NCBI GenBank assembly: GCA_964542875.1
Contig: CAZIWA010000051.1
Span: 1 to 37,322, forward strand
Source: CAZGOM01 sp964542875
GTDB taxonomy: Bacteria; Planctomycetota; Phycisphaerae; Phycisphaerales; Phycisphaeraceae
Direction: 5' to 3'
Length of the DNA stretch: 37,322 nt
Positions 25,130 to 31,172 of this stretch are shown here, piece by piece. How positions within the stretch are numbered: position 1 is the first letter of the stretch; the number at the start of each line of letters is the position of its first letter. The position numbers and the translations under genes are program-made. The notes beneath the pieces were generated by a model, which saw only the letters and a list, made by a program, of their open reading frames with translations, made no database searches and was not told the DNA's origin.

Positions 25130-26536
25130 TCATGCCGGTTCGTCGATGGACTGCTCAATGACGCGGATGCGTTTCCACGCGCCGGATTTGAAGCGGATCA
25201 GCCAGGTGACGGCGAGAATGAAGATGAATCCGGTGGCGACGGCCCAGAGGGTGTTAAGGCCCACCTGGTACTGCTTCATCACGATCATGACGGTGAAGAA
25301 GACGGCGTGGAGGCCCATGGAGACCCAGAGCGTCCATTTGGTGTCGCCTGCGCCCTGGAGCGCGCCCAGGACGATGACGTTAATGCCGTCGACGATGCAG
25401 TAGATGGCGACGAAGCGAAGGAGGACTTTGCACATCCTGGCGAGGTTGTCGAATTCTTCCTGTGAGATTTTGCTGGTGTCACTGTGGAAGAGGGAGATGA
25501 GGGCGTCGGGAAAGAGAACGAAGATGAGGGCCCAGATGAGCATCCAGGTCTGGCCGACGATGAGCCCGCGCCAGCCGACTTTTTCGGCGAGGTCCGAGCG
25601 CATGGCGCCCTGGGCCTGGCCTACGAGGACGGAGACGGCCATCATGACGCCGATGAGGGGAAAGAAGGCGAAGGTGTTAAGGCCGTGGACGATGTTGCTG
25701 GCTGCGGATTCGGCCTGGCCCAGGCCGCCGATGAAGAGGAAGAAGGAGGACCAGACGAGCAGGTCGCAGGAGAAGCGCATACCGGAGGGGAAGCCGAAGG
25801 CGAAGATCCGGCGAAGGAGACGGATGTCCAGCGAGCGGCCTTGCCAGGTGTTGAATTTCCGGCGCATGTCCTTGGCGAAGAACATGATCAGAAGCGGGAT
25901 GAGAATGCCGAGTTGGCTGGTGACGGTGGCGAGGCCAGCGCCGCCGATGCCCATTTCGGGGATGTGGAGCGGGGCGTAACCGGGGACGAGGATGAGACAG
26001 AGGATAAGGTTCACGATCACGCCGATGAACTGCGCAGCCATGACGCGGAGGTTGTCGTTGCGGCCGGAGAAAAAGCCGGTGAGGGCGCTGACCATGAGGA
26101 ACAGCGGAGCGCCCAGGCAGTGGATGGTGAGGTAGATCATTTCCTCATGAATGAGCTGGGGTGAATGCCCGAACCAGACAAGCATGGGGTACGCAAGGAC
26201 GGGCGCGACCATGACCGGGACGCTGCCGACGAGACTGAGGTAAAAACCCTGCCAGATGGTGGGGCCGACCCTGTCAGGCCGGTTGGCGCCGATGTAATGG
26301 GCGACGAAGGTGGAGGTGTAGCCGGTGACGCCGATGAAGACGCCGGCGAAGGTGAGAAAGAGCAGGAACGCCGAGCCGATGGCGGCGATGGAGGGCTCGG
26401 AGTACCGGGCCAGGACGAGCCGATCGGTGAATTGCATCGCCATCATGCACATCTGGGCGAGCACGAGCGGACCGGCAATGGTGAAGAGCCGGCGGTAGGA
26501 AGCGAAGTCAGCAGGCAACTGCACAAGTTCAGACAA
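25130..26536 (-). CDS. MATE family multidrug/organic cation efflux transporter
   Basis: 468 residues with twelve predicted transmembrane segments in two halves, the MATE layout. The N-terminal AGPLVLAQMCMMAMQFTDRLVLARYSEPSIAAIGSA and the second-half PSGMRFSCDLLVWSSF.. with the matching VLVGQAQGA are typical. MATE proteins export cationic compounds in exchange for Na+ or H+. The start is a TTG at 26536 with a GAGGT site; it gives the conserved leading residues. The polar C-terminal end (RIRVIEQSIDEPA) is cytoplasmic. Its neighbours (a membrane protein and recX) give no clue to the substrate. Confidence 0.92.
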   Translation of the reverse strand: MSELVQLPADFASYRRLFTIAGPLVLAQMCMMAMQFTDRLVLARYSEPSIAAIGSAFLLFLTFAGVFIGVTGYTSTFVAHYIGANRPDRVGPTIWQGFYLSLVGSVPVMVAPVLAYPMLVWFGHSPQLIHEEMIYLTIHCLGAPLFLMVSALTGFFSGRNDNLRVMAAQFIGVIVNLILCLILVPGYAPLHIPEMGIGGAGLATVTSQLGILIPLLIMFFAKDMRRKFNTWQGRSLDIRLLRRIFAFGFPSGMRFSCDLLVWSSFFLFIGGLGQAESAASNIVHGLNTFAFFPLIGVMMAVSVLVGQAQGAMRSDLAEKVGWRGLIVGQTWMLIWALIFVLFPDALISLFHSDTSKISQEEFDNLARMCKVLLRFVAIYCIVDGINVIVLGALQGAGDTKWTLWVSMGLHAVFFTVMIVMKQYQVGLNTLWAVATGFIFILAVTWLIRFKSGAWKRIRVIEQSIDEPA

Positions 26537-26676
26537 GCGGAACCTCAGGGAAAAATTCGGTGGAGGATTGTAGGAGGGAGCAATGAGGAGAGGGTGAGGC
26601 GGGCGAAGAATTCCACAGGCGTGACCGCCTGGCTGGAAAGCTTCATGGCCTGATTGGGATCAGACGATGCGGGCGG

Positions 26677-27372
26677 CTATGCCTGGTCGTCTTCATCTAA
26701 GAAGCCGTAGGACTCTTCGGGGAGAAGATCGTTGACGATCTGGCGTATGAGTTCTTCATCAAAGCCGCGTCTGGCCAGTAGACCGGCGAGGCGTCTGCGT
26801 TTGGCGTCGGCGGGGAGGTCCTGCATGGCGATGACCTTGTCGCGGGCCAGGGAGTAGGCCTGGGAGAGCGCGGGGGTGATGCCGGAGGTTTCTTCCCGTG
26901 TGGACTGGATGTCGCCCAGCATGCGCTCGACGGTGGACTCGGGCACTTTCCTGGCGAGGAGTTTTTCACGGATGAGCGCGGGGCCGGCGGGCCGCTTGGC
27001 GTTTAAATGCTCAATGACCTGGAGGCATAGTGCGGCGTCGTTGACGAGGGTGAGCTCAATGAGGCGTTTGATGACGCGGTCGATCATGGTCTGGTCGTAG
27101 CCGTCGTCGGCGAGGTGCTGGCGCAGTTCCGCTTCGCTGAGGGGCTTTTTGGCGACGCGCTTGACGCCGGCCTGGATGGCTTTGTCGAAGCGGAGGGCTT
27201 CGTCGACGGCGCCCTTGATCATTTCGTCGTAAGGGAGACCGACCTTGAGGCCCAGGCGCGTGATGACCTTGGCGGGCAATGTGCCGATGGGCTTGCCGTT
27301 GACGTGGATGACATGCCGGCTGGAACCGGCCGCACTTGCTTTGATGGCTGTGATGGAGGCCTGATCCCCCAT
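26677..27372 (-). CDS. recX: RecX-family regulatory protein
   Basis: 231 residues from ATG 27372 (GGAAAG site 5 nt upstream); a GTG two codons earlier is possible. The sequence is helical and holds three RecX-like repeats, visible as LSEAELRQHLADDGYDQTMIDRVIKRLIE, the middle RPAGPALIREKLLARKVPESTVERML and the C-terminal RRRLAGLLARRGFDEELIRQIVNDLLPE. RecX binds RecA filaments and limits their activity in recombination and SOS. The N-terminal about 50 residues (with VIHVNGKPIGTLPAKVITRLGLKVG) form a beta-rich extension, a known variant of RecX. recA is not in this window. It is divergent from rnhA. Confidence 0.9.
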   Translation of the reverse strand: MGDQASITAIKASAAGSSRHVIHVNGKPIGTLPAKVITRLGLKVGLPYDEMIKGAVDEALRFDKAIQAGVKRVAKKPLSEAELRQHLADDGYDQTMIDRVIKRLIELTLVNDAALCLQVIEHLNAKRPAGPALIREKLLARKVPESTVERMLGDIQSTREETSGITPALSQAYSLARDKVIAMQDLPADAKRRRLAGLLARRGFDEELIRQIVNDLLPEESYGFLDEDDQA

Positions 27373-27474
27373 GGGCACTTTCCTTGCGCTGGGCGCTTAC
27401 ATGGAACGACGTATCCTACAGTATTGACCGGCGCGTGCTTTCATTAGCATTGACCTTGTTATCATTCGGGTCAA

Positions 27475-27984
27475 ATGGTTGAAGAAAAAGAAATCGATGA
27501 AGTTGAGCTCTACACCGACGGCGCGTGCCTGGGGAACCCCGGACCCGGGGGCTGGGCCTACATCCTGAGGCACCCCAAATCCGGCAAGATGAGAGAAGCG
27601 TACGGCGGGGAAGCGAAAACCACAAATAACCGGATGGAATTGACCGCAGTGATCATGGGGCTGACGGCGCTCAAACGGCACAGCCGGGTGAAGCTGGTGA
27701 GTGACTCGAATTACGTCATCCAAGGCTTGTGCGAGTGGATGCACAAGTGGAAAAAAAACGGGTGGCGAAAGTCGCCCAACAGCGCGACGAAAATCCCCAA
27801 TGCGGAATTGTGGGAGCGCGCCTACGCGCAGTACATGAGCCACACCGTGCAGCCCAAATGGGTGCGCGGGCACACGGGGCACCCGGAAAACGAACGCTGC
27901 GACCAGCTTGCGACGGCGGAAGCGCAGCGGCAAAAAGACGGGGATGCAACGCCGGACCCGGAAGCGACGGAGTTGTTTGAGTGA
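27475..27984 (+). CDS. rnhA: ribonuclease HI
   Basis: 169 residues, the type-1 RNase H fold. It degrades RNA in RNA-DNA hybrids. All catalytic residues are present: Asp15 in LYTDGAC, Glu55 in NNRMELTAV, Asp77 in LVSDSNYV, His133 in WVRGHTGHPENE and Asp143 in ERCDQLAT. The basic handle region KWKKNGWRKS is also present. A GGTCAA directly precedes the ATG and forms an inverted repeat with TTGACC 27450-27455; no ribosome site is recognisable. The stop lies inside the first of the two direct repeats that bound the HEPN gene. Confidence 0.97.
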   Translation: MVEEKEIDEVELYTDGACLGNPGPGGWAYILRHPKSGKMREAYGGEAKTTNNRMELTAVIMGLTALKRHSRVKLVSDSNYVIQGLCEWMHKWKKNGWRKSPNSATKIPNAELWERAYAQYMSHTVQPKWVRGHTGHPENERCDQLATAEAQRQKDGDATPDPEATELFE

Positions 27985-27987
27985 AAT
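27976..27987. repeat. direct repeat, left copy (TTTGAGTGAAAT)
   Basis: Identical to 28853-28864. This copy spans the rnhA stop codon and the end of the HEPN gene. The pair bounds about 865 nt that hold only the HEPN gene. Confidence 0.7.
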
Positions 27988-28829
27988 CAATTTGGGGTTT
28001 CAGCGACTGCTTTAATGATCTGTGCAAGACGTTTTCGTGGTGGAAGGCGTTGATAGCCGTACGTCTCTACCATGATGCGCTTAACTTCATTTTCAGAAGT
28101 GGTTGGTGTTTTAAGAACAATTTGTCGGATTAGCAGTCTCGTTTCAGAGTTTTTTCTTTGTTCAGGTGTCAAATGAGTTTCGAGTTTGACTGCGGTTTTT
28201 TCCATCGCTTCAAGGTATATACAGAGTTCATCCCACTTTAAATGAATGCGGCTTCCCGGTTGTCGATCTGCCTGCTGAAGTTTTTTAGCAGTATCCCAAT
28301 CGCACACTCCACCGTTATGAGCAGCTAAATTTCGAAGAAGGTATGCCTTTGAAAATTTATCCCGATAAGAGTCTGGATTGCAACTGATTAGAGATTCGAT
28401 GTAATCCAAAGAACCAGCAATATTGGACTTCATGGCAGGGGCGATGATGGCATTTCCAACCACACCAAGCTTGCCTGAGTCTATCGGGGATTCATGTCCT
28501 TGGCTGACTGCCCACAGAGTGACAAACCGATGTAAAAAGTCTTCAAAATTTGCACAAGCTTTGACTAGTAAAAGTAGATTATGGTGGTCGAGTAAAGGCT
28601 GGATACTTTCCCGGAACTCCGTTTTAGTGATGTGGTATCTAGCATGATCAAACTGTGCTGCAGACAAGAGGTGGGGGATAAAGTCGTTATTACTGTCCGG
28701 CTGAATGTTGAGTTGCCCCAGAGTGACTTGGGCCGAATATGCGAATGTCCAGTGCAATCGGCTAAGTACGGTGAGTTCTTCTTTAAACTTACGAAATGCG
28801 TATGTGCGGAACCAGTGGTTTTTTTGCAT
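27987..28829 (-). CDS. HEPN-motif protein, single-gene AT-richer insert
   Basis: 280 residues, all-alpha, no signal peptide. Residues 166-171 read RNLAAH, matching the R-N-x3-H active-site motif of HEPN ribonucleases, in a helix (KAYLLRNLAAHNGG) like that of HEPN toxins and abortive-infection proteins; the rest has no recognised domain. Base composition and codons are visibly AT-richer than all neighbours, which points to transfer. It fills the interval between two exact 12-bp direct repeats, with its stop overlapping the left one and the tRNA-Leu(UAA) 3' end at the right one. No antitoxin partner or mobility gene lies inside. The HEPN call rests on the motif only. Confidence 0.5.
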   Translation of the reverse strand: MQKNHWFRTYAFRKFKEELTVLSRLHWTFAYSAQVTLGQLNIQPDSNNDFIPHLLSAAQFDHARYHITKTEFRESIQPLLDHHNLLLLVKACANFEDFLHRFVTLWAVSQGHESPIDSGKLGVVGNAIIAPAMKSNIAGSLDYIESLISCNPDSYRDKFSKAYLLRNLAAHNGGVCDWDTAKKLQQADRQPGSRIHLKWDELCIYLEAMEKTAVKLETHLTPEQRKNSETRLLIRQIVLKTPTTSENEVKRIMVETYGYQRLPPRKRLAQIIKAVAETPN

Positions 28830-28852
28830 AGCAATTAAGTCCCCCTTGAGAA

Positions 28853-28864
28853 TTTGAGTGAAAT
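28853..28864. repeat. direct repeat, right copy (TTTGAGTGAAAT)
   Basis: Identical to 27976-27987. Its last base is the discriminator base of tRNA-Leu(UAA), so the boundary of the insert is at the tRNA 3' end. Confidence 0.7.
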
Positions 28865-28949
28865 GCCCCCGGCCGGACTTGAACCGGCACGCCCCGTGAG
28901 GGGCTTCAGATTTTAAATCTGATGCGTCTGCCTATTTCGCCACGAGGGC
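28864..28949 (-). tRNA. tRNA-Leu (anticodon UAA)
   Basis: 86 nt with no encoded CCA. Acceptor GCCCTCG pairs with CGGGGGC (one G-U), the anticodon stem TCAGA/TCTGA holds the loop TTTAAAA with anticodon TAA, the long variable arm has GCCCC-TCAC-GGGGC, and the T arm is GCCGG-TTCAAGT-CCGGC. The 3' end faces the HEPN insert. Confidence 0.95.
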
Positions 28950-29001
28950 TCGTGGTTGGAGTGGTAATGTCGGATAATTTTAAGATTTTTGCAAGAGCGG
29001 G

Positions 29002-29048
29002 AAAAACAAAGAAGACCGGCTTTGCGGGCCGGTCTTCTTTGTTTTTTT
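29002..29048 (-). terminator. terminator after tRNA-Leu(GAG), bidirectional
   Basis: 19-bp perfect arms (29002-29020 and 29028-29046) with a 7-nt loop TTTGCGG, flanked by A on one side and T on the other, so it can stop transcription from either direction. It starts 6 nt after the tRNA-Leu(GAG) 3' end. Confidence 0.85.
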
Positions 29049-29052
29049 CAAG

Positions 29053-29136
29053 TGCCCGGGACAGGAATCGAACCTGCAAGGGATTGCTCCCACTGCCACC
29101 TCAAAGCAGCGCGTCTGCCAGTTCCGCCACCCGGGC
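29053..29136 (-). tRNA. tRNA-Leu (anticodon GAG)
   Basis: 84 nt. Acceptor GCCCGGG pairs with CCCGGGC, the anticodon stem CTGCT/GGCAG holds TTGAGGT with anticodon GAG, there is a long variable arm, and the T arm is CAGG-TTCGATT-CCTG. No CCA is encoded. It is in tandem with tRNA-Leu(UAA), separated by a terminator. Confidence 0.95.
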
Positions 29137-29471
29137 TTGGGTGTTGGGGCTTAAGAGTCTAGCAGGAAATTTTTGTTTGTCGAGTCGGTGGAAATGTCAG
29201 ATGGAGCGAGTGGATTTGGACAATGTGAAGGCGCATGCACCCGGGGTATCGGGTTTTGGGGTTGTCGGGGCCTTCGTCAAATGCAGTTGTCCTCAAATGC
29301 CAAGGGGCCGTGTGCGGGAGAAGGCGGGAGACACAGGTGAATACAGGGGAAAAATCGACATCGCACGCGCGCGGAGACTGGTGGTGGTTTTGATGCATTA
29401 ACAGGCAACTTGCAAACGGGCGTATGTCGTGATAATCTTTTCTCTCCTGATCGGGCTTACGCCCATTGGTC
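29137..29471. promoter_or_regulatory. intergenic region between tRNA-Leu(GAG) and tRNA-Ile
   Basis: 335 nt with no supported gene. Near the right end CTTGCA (29409-29414), 16 nt and GATAAT (29431-29436) make a candidate promoter for tRNA-Ile, 35 nt upstream of the tRNA. Nothing else in the region is recognisable. Confidence 0.35.
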
Positions 29472-29544
29472 GGGCTCGTAGCTCAGTTGGTAGAGCGCAC
29501 CCCTGATAAGGGTGAGGTCGATGGTTCGAATCCATTCGGGCTCA
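29472..29544 (+). tRNA. tRNA-Ile (anticodon GAU)
   Basis: 73 nt. Acceptor GGGCTCG pairs with CGGGCTC (two G-U), D arm GCTC..GAGC, anticodon arm CACCC-CTGATAA-GGGTG with anticodon GAT, T arm ATGG-TTCGAAT-CCAT. No CCA is encoded. It is not next to an rRNA operon. Confidence 0.95.
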
Positions 29545-29552
29545 TTAGAATG

Positions 29553-29587
29553 ACGAAAACCCGTTCCATACGAACGGGTTTTTTCGT
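29553..29587 (+). terminator. terminator after tRNA-Ile
   Basis: AAAACCCGTTC-CATAC-GAACGGGTTTT plus a run of T (29579-29584), 8 nt after the tRNA. Perfect 11-bp stem. Confidence 0.85.
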
Positions 29588-29600
29588 TTAAACTTCCGGT

Positions 29601-30101
29601 ATGTCAGAAGCATTCGCAAAAAGCCTGGCGAGCTGCCGCAAAATCCATCTTTGGACCGGGTTCTTAAACATCCTGGTGATGCTGCTTAGCGGGCTGGTGG
29701 TGGCCGGCGCTTACGTGCTTACCAAGTGGGTGCCGCAACTCATCGACAGTGACCTTTACACCGATGAACAGCGTGAGCAGTACCGGCAGAACATCCAATA
29801 TTTCCAATATCTGGATGCGATGCTGTGGGTGCTGGTGGCGTTTTTCTTTGCCACCATTTTGCTGGTGTTTCTGGCGTTTCATGTGTGGTGGTGCCTGGGC
29901 CGGGGGCGCTTTTACGGGTATTGCGTGGCGGCGAGCTGGCTGCAATCGCTGAACGCGCCGGTGGGGACGCCCGCGGGGGCCACGGCGCTGAAGCTGCTGT
30001 GGTCTGACGAGGGAAAGGCGCACTTTGGACGACCGGTCCAGGGGGCTGTATTAGACGGCAAGGATGAGGAAAAGCCCGACGACGGGAAGCTGCAGGATTG
30101 A
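29601..30101 (+). CDS. small membrane protein with two transmembrane helices, unknown
   Basis: 166 residues. Two hydrophobic helices (about 20-42 and 73-96) with a charged loop between (DSDLYTDEQREQYRQNIQYFQYL) and a soluble, acidic C-terminus. Trp-rich residues near the second helix (HVWWCLGRGRF) suggest membrane-interface anchoring. No family recognised. It begins 14 nt after the tRNA-Ile terminator and is followed by rpsD 132 nt later on the same strand. Confidence 0.6.
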   Translation: MSEAFAKSLASCRKIHLWTGFLNILVMLLSGLVVAGAYVLTKWVPQLIDSDLYTDEQREQYRQNIQYFQYLDAMLWVLVAFFFATILLVFLAFHVWWCLGRGRFYGYCVAASWLQSLNAPVGTPAGATALKLLWSDEGKAHFGRPVQGAVLDGKDEEKPDDGKLQD

Positions 30102-30233
30102 CTCCGGGCGTGAAGTATGGCATCATTTTCCGTCTTGCATCAGGGCGATGTGCCCTGAACTTCCTTACTTCGCGCGAAGCCGTAGCCACTGCCGAGCGCT
30201 TTGGAGGCCCCTAAAAGAAGGGGTGAATGAAAA

Positions 30234-30833
30234 ATGGCCAATTACACAGGCCCGAAGGTCAAGCTCTCCCGTCGCGTCGGCGTGCCGATCGCAGACATCC
30301 CCAAGCACACAAGCAAGCGCCAGTTGAACCCGCCGGGCGTGCACGGTTTCCGTGGCCGTCGGCTGCGTGACTACGGCATTCGCCAGAACGAAAAGCAGAA
30401 GCTGCGCTACCACTACAACGTGCTGGAACGCCAGTTCCGCCGTTACCTGGCTGAAGCCAGCAGCGCCAAGGGCAACACCGGTGAAGCACTCATCCGTTTG
30501 CTGGAACAGCGCCTTGACAACGTGATCCGCCGCCTGGGCTTTGCGCGCACCATCTGGGCAGCGCGCCAGCTCGTGGGCCACGGCCACGTGAAGGTCAACG
30601 GCAAGAAGGTTGATAAGTCCAGCTTCTCGGTGCGCATCGGCGATGTGATCACCGTGCAGGAAGCCAGCCAGAAGATCGTGCGCGAAGCGCTTGAATCCCT
30701 GGCCGGCCACCAGGTCCCCGGTTGGCTCAACTTTGATCCTTCGACCCTGACGGCGAACGTGATCTCGGTGCCCACCTCCGACCAGGTGCCCTTCGACGTG
30801 AACATGAACCTGATCATCGAATTCTATCGGTAA
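30234..30833 (+). CDS. rpsD: 30S ribosomal protein S4
   Basis: 199 residues, the bacterial S4 length. S4 binds 16S rRNA early in 30S assembly. Seen: N-terminal ANYTGPKVKLSRR, the globular part with EKQKLRYHYNVLERQFRRYL, and the S4 RNA-binding domain with RLDNVIRRLGFARTIWAARQLVGHGHVKVNGKKV. There are no cysteines in the N-terminus, so it is the zinc-free form. It stands alone, outside a ribosomal-protein operon; an AAGGGG site lies upstream of the ATG. A strong terminator follows. Confidence 0.98.
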   Translation: MANYTGPKVKLSRRVGVPIADIPKHTSKRQLNPPGVHGFRGRRLRDYGIRQNEKQKLRYHYNVLERQFRRYLAEASSAKGNTGEALIRLLEQRLDNVIRRLGFARTIWAARQLVGHGHVKVNGKKVDKSSFSVRIGDVITVQEASQKIVREALESLAGHQVPGWLNFDPSTLTANVISVPTSDQVPFDVNMNLIIEFYR

Positions 30834-30865
30834 TCGGATTCGCGATTCGCGAATGAAAGAACAAT

Positions 30866-30897
30866 CAAAAACCCCCGAGCGTGCTCGGGGGTTTTTG
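30866..30897 (+). terminator. terminator after rpsD
   Basis: CAAAAACCCCCGAGC (30866-30880) pairs fully with GCTCGGGGGTTTTTG (30883-30897); the loop opens over the central GAGCGTGCTC. T run at the 3' side, 32 nt after the rpsD stop. Confidence 0.85.
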
Positions 30898-30957
30898 CTT
30901 TTGAGGCGAGAGGATTGCGAGTTATGGAGATTCTAGCGCCAGTGCTGAGCGGATTTT

Positions 30958-31067
30958 TCTGTGACCATCGAGGTCGCAGCAAAACAAGAGCTATTCAAAT
31001 ATCCGCTTTCCGGGGGCTGTGCTCGCGGACTCGCTGTCCCCGGCTACGGGCTATGCCCCTTTGGGGC
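30958..31067. repeat. structured intergenic repeat, copy 2
   Basis: Diverged copy of 21001-21114 in the 339-nt gap between the convergent rpsD and the gene at 31173. Hairpin 1 is TCTGTGACC-ATCGA-GGTCGCAG, hairpin 2 is CCGGGG pairing with CCCCGG, hairpin 3 is GCCCC-TTT-GGGGC. The rest of the gap holds only the rpsD terminator. Confidence 0.7.
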
Positions 31068-31172
31068 CCAGAAGGATGCGGATGAATCGGGCGTGCGGCG
31101 TTCCCGGTACCGACGCAGAATCTGTCATGCTCCTCTTACCTAAGATGCGAAGATCCTGTTGGAGATGCTCAT

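Noticed and set aside
29159..29398. 79-residue minus-strand reading frame between the tRNA genes
   Set aside because: His/Pro/Thr-rich translation without any ribosome site, domain or hydrophobic pattern; looks like chance in GC-rich DNA.
30838..30854. ATTCGCG-ATT-CGCGAAT palindrome after rpsD
   Set aside because: It lies between the stop and a much stronger terminator and has no T tract, so no separate role is claimed.
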